From assembly GCA_026400735.1 (NCBI GenBank), contig JAPLOL010000072.1, positions 1-45,680 on the forward strand: a DNA stretch of 45,680 nucleotides. The letters are read 5' to 3'. The notes under the pieces were generated by a model, which worked only from the letters and a program-made list of their open reading frames with translations, was not told where the DNA came from and did not search any database. Each line of letters begins with the position of its first letter. Within the stretch, counting starts at the first letter, position 1. Below, piece after piece: positions 7,917 through 16,676 of the stretch. Both the position numbers and the translations under genes were made by a program. Source of the stretch: Alphaproteobacteria bacterium (GTDB lineage Bacteria > Pseudomonadota > Alphaproteobacteria > Caulobacterales > Aquidulcibacteraceae).

Positions 7917-8968
7917 TCAGAACGACAGAACTAAGCCGTCGCGTGGCGGCACATCGCCGGCAGCGAGCTTAGTCCACGCCGCCTGGATCGCATCGGCGCC
8001 GGTGATGCGCTTGACGTCTACGAACGCGTGCGAGGCCGGATAGAACGCGTGCAGGTCGCGGCCCATGGCGGGCATGAGCTGCGGCTCGGCTTGAGGCGGT
8101 CGGCGGCGTAAGTGGGCACGAAGAAGAATTCAGGTTTCGGGCCAGGAAGTGGTTCGCCGCTACGCGGCGCAGCCCAATCGGTGACGCCGATGATGACGCT
8201 GCGCGTGAGAGCGGCGCCTAGCGTGCGATGCACTGTGGCGTTGAGTTCGGCGCGGCCGAGATAGTCGACGTAAGTGACTGGCCCCTGCACTTTGAGCGAC
8301 GCCGCATCGTCGTAGAGCACGACGCGATGATAGAGCCCGCTCTCGCGCACATAAGCTTCGTTGCCTGGCGATGTGAGGCCGATAATCTCAGCTCCGCCGA
8401 GGTTGCGTAGTTGGTGCGCGGTGGCGAGCGCGGTCTTGGATGAAGCGCTGGAGAGGACGACGGTTTTCGCGTCGCCTTGCTTGATGAAATCAGCCGCCCA
8501 CCAGCCGGTGCCATAGAGCGGGCGGAAGAGTGTTTGTTCGGGCTCGTAATTTGCGTCGTAGCCGGGATCGAGGGTGATGTCGGTGTAGACGTTGTAGAGC
8601 ACGGCTTTGGCGGCGCGATGCGGCGCGGCGTCGATGAAGCCGGTCGGCGTTTTCTTTGGCGTGACGTCGAGTGTCTCGGCGAGCGGGTAATAGCCGTAGA
8701 AACGCGAACCAACGGCGATGTCGGGCGCGTTGGATTCGATGACCGTACCGAAGCCCCAGACTAGGACTTTGCCAAAACCCTCGGAAGCCGGGAAGAAATC
8801 CCAATAGCCGAGCATGCCAGTGCCCATCGCGGCGTAGGTGACGTTGTTCGACGTCAGCGCAAAAAGATCGAGCTTGAGGCGCGCCTGCCCCTCGCCGACC
8901 GGCGCTTGCTTCACGAGCGCAAACTGCGTGTCGCGGATGTTGGCTTTGCTGATGTGAAGTTCGCGCAT
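7917..8968 (-). pseudogene. DUF2855 protein gene, frameshifted
   Basis: The first ~290 residues match the DUF2855 family (reductase-like fold, unknown reaction). After Y-A-A-D-R-L-K, near base 8090, the open frame runs into an unrelated arginine/serine-rich tail that stops at 8018. The neighbouring frame continues with the expected family ending (A-E-P-Q-L-M-P-A-M-G-R-D-L-H-A-F-Y-P) to a TGA at 7917-7919. One missing G in AAGGCC would explain it. This is either a true inactivating deletion or a sequencing error. The tail frame shows clean coding character, so the event is recent or artefactual. The open frame alone is 316 residues (8018-8968). Confidence 0.8.
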
Positions 8969-9023
8969 GTTTGCTCCGTTGGGCCTTGCCTAACCGTTTG
9001 CGCGCGACCAGTCGACGGCGCCG

Positions 9024-9530
9024 TTAGGAGACGACGTTGGAGATGGCGCGGTTGACCGTGGGCGCGTCGAAGGCGCCGAATGCTGCGGTGGGGCGGCCGG
9101 TGGCGTCGAAGATGAAAAGACGCGGCAGATTGAGTTGCGCTTCGCCGCCGAAGGCTTGGTAGGTGGCGACATCGGCGCGGAGCTGCGTGTAGGTTGGGCG
9201 TGTTTGATCGAGGAAGCGGCGTACGCCGTCTTCGTTGGCGACGAGTTCGACGTTGAGACCGATAATGTTGAGGCGCACTGCGTCGTAGCGATGGCGAATG
9301 GTCGAGAGGTGCATCGCCTCTTCCACGCACGGGGCGCACCATGAGGCCCAGAAGCTGATGACGGATGGGCCGGGGCGAAGATTGCGGCCGAGCGTCGTTG
9401 CTTCGTTGGCAAAGGTTTGCAGCGGCAGGCTTGAGAGATCGTCGAGCGAGGGCGGCAGCGGCACGGGCGTCGCGTATGCGGGCGTGGCCGCGGCGAGACC
9501 CGCGATGAGAATTGTGCGGCGTTGCAGCAT
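9024..9530 (-). CDS. TlpA-like thioredoxin-fold protein
   Basis: This 168-residue protein is predicted to be periplasmic. A signal peptide ending near A-Y-A-T (residues 18-21) precedes a thioredoxin fold with the redox motif W-C-A-P-C (Cys65, Cys68) and the cis-proline segment N-L-P-R-L-F. TlpA/ResA relatives reduce disulfides, often for cytochrome c or copper-site assembly. No cytochrome gene is adjacent, so the client is unknown. AGGAAC lies four bases before the ATG. Confidence 0.88.
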   Translation of the reverse strand: MLQRRTILIAGLAAATPAYATPVPLPPSLDDLSSLPLQTFANEATTLGRNLRPGPSVISFWASWCAPCVEEAMHLSTIRHRYDAVRLNIIGLNVELVANEDGVRRFLDQTRPTYTQLRADVATYQAFGGEAQLNLPRLFIFDATGRPTAAFGAFDAPTVNRAISNVVS

Positions 9531-9645
9531 GTAAGTTCCTGGGATCGCAGGCTAGCGCGCGATGAATGCGACGAACAGGCCGAAGCCGGACTTGTGCGGG
9601 CAAGTTCGATGACTAGTCTGCAACCTTCAAATCATGAGGGTGGCA

Positions 9646-11760
9646 ATGAAGATCGCTTCGATCGCGCAGGCTTTGGCTGTTTCGTTGATGTTAGGCTCGT
9701 GCGTTTCGGGGCCTGAGCCGATGCCGACCCCACCGCAAGAGCAGCAGGCCGCCGCCGATCCGTATCTGTGGCTCGAGGATGTTGAGGGCGAGCGCGCTTT
9801 GGCGTGGGTGCATCAGCAGAATGATCGCTCGCTGCCTGTGCTGGAGAACGATCCGCGTTACGCGGCGCGGTTAGCAGCGGCGCTGGAAGTGTCGCAGAGT
9901 CGCGATCGTTTGGCGCTTGGCCAAGTGCGTGGCGGCTATCTCTACAACTTCTGGCAGGACCCGGACCACGTGCGCGGGATTTGGCGGCGCGCGCGGCTTG
10001 ATGGTTACGCGGCGAATAATCCGCGTTGGGAGACGGTGCTCGACATTGATGCGCTGGCAACGGCGGAGAATGCGAACTGGGTTTATCAGGGCGCCAATTG
10101 CGATCCGGAAGGCGTGCGCTGCCTGATCTCGCTTTCCAATGGCGGATTGGATGCGTCGACTGAGCGCGAGTTCGATTTGCGGACCCGGCGCTTTGTTGAT
10201 GGCGGCTTTGTCGTGCCGGAAGCGAAGTCGAACACCGGCTGGCTCGATCGCGACACGTTGCTGGTGGCGACGAATTGGGGCGAAGGTTCTCTGACGGAGT
10301 CCGGCTATCCGTTTATTTTGAAGGCTTGGCGCCGTGGGACGCCGCTTTCGAGCGCGACAGAGATTATGCGCGGCGAACGCACGGACGTCTCCATCTCGGT
10401 GGCAACGTTCGAGGATGAAACCAACGATCACATCGCGATTGCGGTCGAGGGCGAGACGTTCTTCGAGACGGTGTTCTCGCTGATCACGCCGCAAGGCCCG
10501 CAGCATCTGACGTTGCCGCGCAAATCTTCGATCCGCGATTTCTTCCGCGATCGCCTGATCGTGACGATTGAGCAGGAATGGACGATTGGCGGGCAGACGT
10601 ATCCAAACGGCTCGCTGCTCGCGATTCCGCTGGCGACTGCGACGAGCGCAGCACCGACCATCGAAGTGATTTTCTCGCCGAATGCGCGCCAATCGATCGA
10701 GGAAGTTTCGGCCACGCGCGACAGCATTCTGGTTTCGGGCTTCGACAATGTGCGCGGACGTTTGCAGCGCTTTACCCCTGCGAATGGCCGCTGGAGCGGC
10801 GCGCAGATCCAAGTGCCGGCGACGGGCGTGGTGCACATTGCGGGCGCTTCGACCAACGACGCGCGTGCGTTTGCGACCTATGAGGACTTCCTGACGCCAT
10901 CGACGCTTTATGCGCTGAACGGCACGCGGACGCGGACGGTGCGGTCATTGCCGGCGCAGTTTGATGCGTCGCCCTATGTCACGGAGCAGTTTGAAGCGAC
11001 GAGCGCGGATGGCACGCGCGTGCCCTATTTCGTGGTGCGCCGCCGCGACATGCAGATGAACGGGCAGAATCCAACGCTGCTTTACGCGTATGGCGGTTTC
11101 CAGCTCTCGCAAGTGCCGAGCTACAACGCGTTCATTGGCCGGCTCTGGCTTGATCAGGGCGGCACTTACGTGCTCGCGAACATTCGTGGCGGCGGTGAGT
11201 TTGGACCGGCGTGGCATGATGCCGGGCTGCTGACGAACCGTCAGCGCATCTATGACGACTTCTACGCCGTCGAGCGCGATCTGGTGACGCGCAACATCAC
11301 GTCGCCGCGGCGCTTGGGTATCTCCGGGCGCTCGAACGGCGGCTTGTTGATGGGCGTGATGCTGAACCAGCATCCGGAAATGGTACACGCCGCGATCATT
11401 GGTTCGCCGTTGTTGGACATGCTGCGCTACGATCAGCTGCTCGCGGGCGCGTCGTGGGTTGGCGAGTACGGCTCACCGAGTGTACCGGAGCAGCGTGCGT
11501 TCTTGGAGACGATCTCGCCCTATCAGAACCTTCGCGCGCGGCCGGATTTCCCGACGGTATTTATCTACACCTCAACGAAGGATGACCGCGTACATCCAGG
11601 CCACGCACGCAAATACGGCGCGCGCTTGGATGAGCTGGGCATTCCGTATCTCTATTATGAGAACACGGATGGCGGCCACCAAGCCAATGCGAACCTGCGC
11701 GAAGCAGCGCGGCGGCGGACGCTCGAGTACATGTATCTGACGCAGCGTCTGATCGATTGA
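9646..11760 (+). CDS. Prolyl oligopeptidase family (S9A) lipoprotein
   Basis: This is a serine peptidase of 704 residues with an N-terminal seven-bladed propeller and a C-terminal alpha/beta-hydrolase domain. The catalytic Ser is in S-G-R-S-N-G-G (Ser563), the Asp in K-D-D-R-V-H-P (about 646-647) and the His in D-G-G-H (His678). The start carries a lipobox, L-G-S-C (Cys19), so the enzyme is probably anchored in the envelope and cleaves short proline-containing peptides there. ATG 9646 follows GAGGG; an in-frame ATG at 9634 overlaps that site. The gene is divergent from the thioredoxin gene. Confidence 0.93.
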   Translation: MKIASIAQALAVSLMLGSCVSGPEPMPTPPQEQQAAADPYLWLEDVEGERALAWVHQQNDRSLPVLENDPRYAARLAAALEVSQSRDRLALGQVRGGYLYNFWQDPDHVRGIWRRARLDGYAANNPRWETVLDIDALATAENANWVYQGANCDPEGVRCLISLSNGGLDASTEREFDLRTRRFVDGGFVVPEAKSNTGWLDRDTLLVATNWGEGSLTESGYPFILKAWRRGTPLSSATEIMRGERTDVSISVATFEDETNDHIAIAVEGETFFETVFSLITPQGPQHLTLPRKSSIRDFFRDRLIVTIEQEWTIGGQTYPNGSLLAIPLATATSAAPTIEVIFSPNARQSIEEVSATRDSILVSGFDNVRGRLQRFTPANGRWSGAQIQVPATGVVHIAGASTNDARAFATYEDFLTPSTLYALNGTRTRTVRSLPAQFDASPYVTEQFEATSADGTRVPYFVVRRRDMQMNGQNPTLLYAYGGFQLSQVPSYNAFIGRLWLDQGGTYVLANIRGGGEFGPAWHDAGLLTNRQRIYDDFYAVERDLVTRNITSPRRLGISGRSNGGLLMGVMLNQHPEMVHAAIIGSPLLDMLRYDQLLAGASWVGEYGSPSVPEQRAFLETISPYQNLRARPDFPTVFIYTSTKDDRVHPGHARKYGARLDELGIPYLYYENTDGGHQANANLREAARRRTLEYMYLTQRLID

Positions 11761-11816
11761 CGGGACGCGGCGTCGCCTTCGACAAGCTCAGGGTGACGCC
11801 GCTTCCTCAGTCCCGT
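11760..11816. repeat. Dispersed hairpin repeat (TTCGACAAGCTCAGG type)
   Basis: Nested inverted repeats ACGGGAC/GTCCCGT (outer) and GCGGCGTC/GACGCCGC (inner) enclose TTCGACAAGCTCAGG. This core is a well-known interspersed element in many proteobacterial genomes, recognisable in translation as H-P-E-L-V-E-G. It sits between two converging genes and reaches into the end of the minus-strand one. Only one copy is in this window. Confidence 0.75.
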
Positions 11817-12813
11817 CCACGTCCGTACGCGGAAACACTGCGAGCACGATCGGCATGAGCGCGTGAATTTTGCGCGAGGCGGGCAGAACGCGGAGCGGCT
11901 GGTGCTCGCCATCGCTTTGAAGTTCGATGTGGCCGTAGATGCGGCGAACAGTGTCGCCTTGCGCGACGCCATGGCAGGCCACGGGGCCGCCATCGAGGTT
12001 CAGTACATAACGTAGGCTTAGAGGCGCAGTGCGCAGGAACTCGCCGAGACGGTGCAGCGAGAAATAGCCTTCCGGCGCTGAGCCGAGAATGATGAGCCCA
12101 TCCGCGTCCTGCGCGATGAAACTGCGACTGGCAAGCCAGCGGGATTCCGGCGCACGGTTCTCCCCACTCGCGGAGACTAGCGTTGGATACGAGACAAAGG
12201 CTGTGTCCGAGTCACGCATCGCAGCATGCCAATCGCCGCCATTGGCGAGATCAACGAACTGCGTCAGCGCGTCCGACGACACGAATGCGCCATGCTGTGA
12301 ATCGTACTCGGTGGGACCGGCGAATGCGCCGTCGATACGCACGGGCGTCGCCGCGCCCATCGCTGCATTGTAGTAGCTGGCGTTGATCACAGCGGCCGGC
12401 TGCGCGTCGCGCATCCAAGCATTGAGATCGTTGTCGGCGTCGATGCGCAGTTCGAAGCGATAAAGGCGCGGATCGATGCGCGTGAGGTAGAGGTGATCCA
12501 CCTCCTCACCATTGTGCAGCACCGGCACGTCGCCAATCTCAAAGCCGGGCGCGAGGCGCCGCCACGTGACCTCGCCGGCTTCAGCCGTTGGATTCGGATC
12601 ATTCAGCGCAATGCGCACAGCGCGCGGCAGCCACGGCGCGTCCTGGCGCATGGTCATATAGAAAAGACCATCGCGATAAATGACCGGCGGCGCGCCAACA
12701 TAGAGGCTGTAGCCGCCCAGCACGCCCGCCAGCAGTACGACAACGGTGAGGACGGACGCAGAGAAGGGCCGGCGCTTTGCGAAGGCGCCTAAACGTTGAA
12801 GTCTCGCGGTCAT
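11788..12813 (-). CDS. Phosphodiester glycosidase (NAGPA-like) protein
   Basis: The 341-residue protein has an N-terminal transmembrane anchor (about 17-36) and a C-terminal phosphodiester glycosidase domain related to the lysosomal uncovering enzyme NAGPA. Motifs seen are I-N-A-S-Y-Y-N and the conserved V-L-N-L-D-G-G-P near residue 270. Bacterial relatives are thought to act on surface polysaccharide; the substrate is unknown. GGAGG precedes the ATG. The last six codons and the stop lie in a dispersed hairpin repeat, so the natural C-terminus was replaced or extended. Only 15 bases separate its ATG from the stop of an ispA-like tail. Confidence 0.82.
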   Translation of the reverse strand: MTARLQRLGAFAKRRPFSASVLTVVVLLAGVLGGYSLYVGAPPVIYRDGLFYMTMRQDAPWLPRAVRIALNDPNPTAEAGEVTWRRLAPGFEIGDVPVLHNGEEVDHLYLTRIDPRLYRFELRIDADNDLNAWMRDAQPAAVINASYYNAAMGAATPVRIDGAFAGPTEYDSQHGAFVSSDALTQFVDLANGGDWHAAMRDSDTAFVSYPTLVSASGENRAPESRWLASRSFIAQDADGLIILGSAPEGYFSLHRLGEFLRTAPLSLRYVLNLDGGPVACHGVAQGDTVRRIYGHIELQSDGEHQPLRVLPASRKIHALMPIVLAVFPRTDVDGTEEAASP

Positions 12814-12828
12814 GCGGCCTCCTGCTCT

Positions 12829-12888
12829 TCAGTATCGCCGATCGACGATAAAACCGACGGCGTCGCGCAAATGCGAGGCACGCATGCC
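12829..12888 (-). pseudogene. Remnant of ispA 3' end
   Basis: Read on the minus strand this stretch ends in L-R-D-A-V-G-F-I-V-D-R-R-Y-stop, nearly the same as the IspA C-terminus L-L-D-T-V-D-F-I-V-D-R-R-Y-stop. The DNA of 12831-12875 matches 15575-15620 at all but a few positions, in the same orientation. No further ispA sequence lies upstream. It is a tail fragment stranded 2.7 kb from the gene, on the far side of the RTX gene. Confidence 0.75.
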
Positions 12889-12901
12889 TCCCCGCTTACG
12901 A

Positions 12902-15496
12902 TTAGATGAGTCCCCATTCTACGGGCACGTTTGCGACGATGGCTTGGTTCTGCACGACGAAGCCGTTCATGGTCCAAAGCGCTACCGTGCCGTCGTTGTT
13001 GTGCCAGAGAATGTCGTCGCGGCCATCGCCGTTATAGTCGCCGACGTTTGCGATGCTCCAGGACAGCGGCGCGCCGCCGACGATCTGAACACCGAGGGCG
13101 GTGTTGCCGTTCATCCGCCACATGGCCAGGGTGCCGTCAGATGTATCGCGGAAGAGGATGTCTGCACGACCGTCGCCGTCTAAATCGCCGACACCCTGGA
13201 TCTGCCACTGGCTCGGCGCTGAACCTACGATGGCTGCGCCAGTCTGACTGACGCCATCGGTCGTCCAGCGTGCAATCGTTCCGTCGGTGTTGCGCAACAA
13301 GAAGTCGTCGCGACCATCACCATCGAAGTCAGCGATGCCTGCAATACTCCATGCCGCGGGCGCGGCTGAGACGATGGATTGGCTGGCGATCGTATTGCCG
13401 TTCATCAACCAGACGGCGACGGCGCCGTCATTGTCGTTGCGCCAAACAAAGTCGTCGCGACCATCGAAGTTGAAATCTCCAACACCCTGAAATTGCCAGT
13501 TGTTCGGCACGCCGGTGATGATCGATGCGGCCGTTCCTGAACCATTCGCCCACACGGCGACTGCCGTTGTTGTAGGGTTGCGCCAGATAATGTCGTCACG
13601 GCCATCGCCGAAGAAATCTCCGGTGCCCAGGATGGTCCAGTCAGCGGGGGCGCCGCCAGCGATATAGGCATTCGTCTGCGTCGCGCCGGACATCTGCCAC
13701 ACCGCAACCGCGCCGGTGTTGGCGTTGCGCCAGAGCAGGTCGGAAGTGCCGTCGCCAGTGAACGTGCGGAACGCGTTATCCAATATGACATCACGATCAA
13801 CGAGATGAAGATATTCGACGTTTGTCAGCGTATCGATGCCATAGCCGAGGCCATCAACTGTCCACGTACCGTTGGAATTTCGATGCCAAGACACGGTTCC
13901 CGAACTGAAGCCCTCATAGATGGCGCCGTCCACACCGCTGCCACCGTTGATCGTGTCCGCGCCGGTGTAACCGTTCAGCAGGTCGTTGCCGCCACCACCG
14001 TTGAGGATGTCGTTGCCGGAGCGGCCGTAGAATGAATCATTGCCAGAGCCGCCAGTGAAGTTGACGCTGGTTAGATCCTGAATTTGGATCGTGAAGCCGT
14101 TCTGCGTGTAGTTGTAGAAGTCGGACGTCAGCGCACCGGTTGAGCCGGTCAAATCCATAATCAAGTTGCTGGTTGGACCGAAATATAGCCAGCCGCCCGC
14201 CGCGAACGCGCCGAGAATGCTGACCGTGGAGTTCGAACCAACGGAAAAAATGAACGATTCAACGCTCTGAAAGCTCTGCGTTCCGTAAGAGCCGCTAGCG
14301 AGCGCGTTCCAGTTTACGGGCGAGTTGTCGAGGCCGCGCACGCTGGCAGTGTCGAAACCGTTTCCGCCGTTGACAGTGTTGCTTCCTCCCTCGGTGGCGT
14401 CGAAATAGTCATTGCCGTCGCCGCCGTTCAACGTGTTTACGCCGAGGCCTCCAAAGAGAGCATCATCGCCGCCACCGGCATTCAACACGTCATTGCCACT
14501 GCCGCCACGTAGAGTGTCAGCGCCCGAGCCGGTTGTGATCAAATAACGCTCGACGCTGTCCAGCGCCGCACCATTGAAATTGCCGATCAAGGAAGAGCTG
14601 CTTGGCGTGAGATTCCAGGACTCGGTGCTATTCGAATAGTCTGCGACCAAAGTGTCGGTGCCGCCGCCGCCGTAGAAGCGCGCGATGAAAACGCCGTCGA
14701 CAAGAGTTACGGTGTCGTTGCCATCTCCTGTCTGCAGCGCCACGGTTTCAACATTTCGGATCGTTGTACCGGTTGCTAGCGTAACGCCGGTGTTGGTGCT
14801 CATGCCGAGAGGGTTGAAATTGACATTGCCGGTCATCAGGACGAGTTCGATCGAGTCGATGCCTGCGCCGCCGTCGATGACGTCAACACCAGTGTTTGAG
14901 AGCCCGCCGTCGTTGACGAACAGGTCGTTGCCGTCACCGCCGTTCAAGGTGTCATTGCCGACGCCCAGCTCGATGCGATCGTTGCCGGCGCCACCGTTCA
15001 CCGTGTCATTGGAATCGCCGCCCGAGAGTTGGTCATCGCCGTCGCCGCCGTCGATGTTGTCCTGACCGCCAAAGCCGAACAGCGTGTCGGCGAATGCAGT
15101 GCCGACAATCGTATCGTTGCCGCCAAATAGCGCGAGTTCCAGCGCCGCGGCGTTGTTCGTGATCGCCCAACCGTAAAGTGTTGGCACGCTAATCGATACG
15201 CCGCTTGCCGCCATACTGACCGGCACGCCGAAAACGAAATACCGGGTGGTGTAAACAAAGCCCGTGACCGTGCCCGAGGTGGGATCGCCGAACTGATCGA
15301 AATTTCCAAACGTGCCCGTTGCGTCCAGAACAGACGGGCCGCCCCCGGTTAGATTGTTGGTGTACGTGACGTGCGAGGCGTTACCTGCGACGGTCGTGTT
15401 CACATCGGCGATGAGACTGAGCAAGAAGCCAGCGTTCCACAAACCCATGTTGAAGCCGCCGCCGCTGCTTCCGCCGGTGAACGTGTATGAAGGCAT
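12902..15496 (-). CDS. RTX and FG-GAP repeat secreted protein
   Basis: This 864-residue protein has no classical signal peptide. Blocks of calcium-binding nonapeptides (G-G-x-G-x-D type) occur at about 125-200, 310-385 and 490-530. The C-terminal third, from about residue 575, has six repeats of some 47 residues with D-G-R-D-D-I-x-W-R-N cores, an FG-GAP/VCBS-like propeller. RTX proteins are exported by type I secretion and fold on external calcium; this one is probably a surface-layer or adhesion protein. No type I exporter is nearby. Repeats in the DNA are GC-poorer than the flanks. AGAGGGACC precedes the ATG. It lies between direct copies of the ispA 3' end. Confidence 0.9.
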   Translation of the reverse strand: MPSYTFTGGSSGGGFNMGLWNAGFLLSLIADVNTTVAGNASHVTYTNNLTGGGPSVLDATGTFGNFDQFGDPTSGTVTGFVYTTRYFVFGVPVSMAASGVSISVPTLYGWAITNNAAALELALFGGNDTIVGTAFADTLFGFGGQDNIDGGDGDDQLSGGDSNDTVNGGAGNDRIELGVGNDTLNGGDGNDLFVNDGGLSNTGVDVIDGGAGIDSIELVLMTGNVNFNPLGMSTNTGVTLATGTTIRNVETVALQTGDGNDTVTLVDGVFIARFYGGGGTDTLVADYSNSTESWNLTPSSSSLIGNFNGAALDSVERYLITTGSGADTLRGGSGNDVLNAGGGDDALFGGLGVNTLNGGDGNDYFDATEGGSNTVNGGNGFDTASVRGLDNSPVNWNALASGSYGTQSFQSVESFIFSVGSNSTVSILGAFAAGGWLYFGPTSNLIMDLTGSTGALTSDFYNYTQNGFTIQIQDLTSVNFTGGSGNDSFYGRSGNDILNGGGGNDLLNGYTGADTINGGSGVDGAIYEGFSSGTVSWHRNSNGTWTVDGLGYGIDTLTNVEYLHLVDRDVILDNAFRTFTGDGTSDLLWRNANTGAVAVWQMSGATQTNAYIAGGAPADWTILGTGDFFGDGRDDIIWRNPTTTAVAVWANGSGTAASIITGVPNNWQFQGVGDFNFDGRDDFVWRNDNDGAVAVWLMNGNTIASQSIVSAAPAAWSIAGIADFDGDGRDDFLLRNTDGTIARWTTDGVSQTGAAIVGSAPSQWQIQGVGDLDGDGRADILFRDTSDGTLAMWRMNGNTALGVQIVGGAPLSWSIANVGDYNGDGRDDILWHNNDGTVALWTMNGFVVQNQAIVANVPVEWGLI

Positions 15497-15572
15497 GGTC
15501 CCTCTTCCCCCCGCGCCAATCTAATCCGGCGCTAGGGAATACCACAATCAGCAAGATGGGAACCAAAGGGGC

Positions 15573-16460
15573 CTAGTATCGGCGATCGACGATGAAATCG
15601 ACGGTGTCGAGCAAGATGCGGGCGCGCGAGCCGAAGACGGCGAGGTGCTGCTTGGCTTGCTTGGCCAGCATGGCGATGCGTTCGCGGGTGGCGTCGGCGC
15701 CAAGAACGGTGACAAAGTTCACCTTGCCGCGCGCTTTATCTTTGCCGACGGCTTTGCCCGTGTCGCGTACGACGCCTTCAGCGTCCAAGAGATCGTCGCG
15801 CATTTGGAATGCGAGGCCGACATCGTGGGCGTAGCGCGAGAGCGAGGTCTTTTCAGCTTCTGATGCCCCGCCGATCAAGGCGCCTGCATCGACCGCGAAA
15901 TTGATAAGCGCGCCGGTCTTCAAGCGGTTCATGCGCGTCACGGCGATGAGGTCCGAGCCGATATCAGCGCCGGCCATGTCGGCGGCTTGGCCGGCAACCA
16001 TGCCGTGCGCGCCAGATGCCTTGGCGAGCGCGGTGATGAGTTTACAGCGCATTTGCGGATCGGAATGCGTCGCGGGCTCGGCCAAGAGCTCGAATGCGAA
16101 TGTCAGCAGCGCATCGCCAGCGAGGATCGCGGTCGCTTCATCATATTGGCGATGCAAAGTGGGACGGCCGCGTCGCAGGTCGTCATCGTCCATCGCAGGC
16201 AAATCGTCGTGAACGAGGCTGTAGGTATGCACCAGTTCGATGGCGCAGGCGGTGCGCAACAGGGAGCCTTCATCGGCGTCGAAGATCCGGCCGGCTTCGA
16301 TGGTGAAGAAAGGACGCAGGCGCTTGCCGCCGCCCAGCGCCGCATAGCGTATGGCGCTGATAAGACTGGAGTCCGCGCCCTGATCAGGGGGCAGCAAGCC
16401 GTCGAGCGCGATCTGCACTCGCTCAGCATTTTCCTTCAGACGCGCTTCAAGTTGGGACAT
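15573..16460 (-). CDS. ispA: Farnesyl diphosphate synthase
   Basis: IspA joins isopentenyl diphosphate to dimethylallyl and geranyl diphosphate to give farnesyl diphosphate for quinones, hopanoids and cell-wall carriers. The first aspartate-rich motif is D-D-L-P-A-M-D-D-D-D-L-R-R-G, the second D-D-L-L-D. The length, 295 residues, is normal. ATG 16460 has GGAGG seven bases before it; 16496 would add 12 unsupported residues. Its last 46 bases are present again at 12831-12875. Confidence 0.96.
   Translation of the reverse strand: MSQLEARLKENAERVQIALDGLLPPDQGADSSLISAIRYAALGGGKRLRPFFTIEAGRIFDADEGSLLRTACAIELVHTYSLVHDDLPAMDDDDLRRGRPTLHRQYDEATAILAGDALLTFAFELLAEPATHSDPQMRCKLITALAKASGAHGMVAGQAADMAGADIGSDLIAVTRMNRLKTGALINFAVDAGALIGGASEAEKTSLSRYAHDVGLAFQMRDDLLDAEGVVRDTGKAVGKDKARGKVNFVTVLGADATRERIAMLAKQAKQHLAVFGSRARILLDTVDFIVDRRY
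15575..15620. repeat. Direct repeat, ispA copy (pairs with 12831-12875)
   Basis: The end of ispA is repeated with a handful of mismatches and one indel at 12831-12875. The two copies bracket the RTX gene in the same orientation. This resembles the duplicated target of an element that integrates into a gene 3' end and rebuilds it. No integrase is present between them. Confidence 0.7.
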
Positions 16461-16556
16461 GGGCGCCTCCCCTAACAGGTGCCGCGCCGGGCGCAAGCAC
16501 CCCTAGAGGTTGTACTGGGGTGCGTAAGACAGGACTCGTTTGCTGCTTGGCCTCCC

Positions 16557-16585
16557 TTGATTGGGACAAAGTAACAGGGCAAGAT
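16557..16585 (+). promoter_or_regulatory. Possible promoter of the TIR gene
   Basis: TTGATT and CAAGAT are spaced by 17 bases about 90 bases ahead of the TIR gene. The -10 match is poor, so this is only a candidate. The rest of the 180-base stretch between ispA and the TIR gene shows nothing else clear. Confidence 0.25.
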
Positions 16586-16676
16586 GTGCCCTGGGGGGCA
16601 GAAGGCGTCCGGTGCGGTCTTTGCAGACTAAGCGCCGTCGCTGCGGGCCCCCCGTGGTTGAGAGTGGGGAATTTGC

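Noticed and set aside
12902..15496. Possible prophage tail or phage adhesin gene
   Set aside because: No phage structural, lysis or integrase genes are near, and the repeats are RTX and FG-GAP type.
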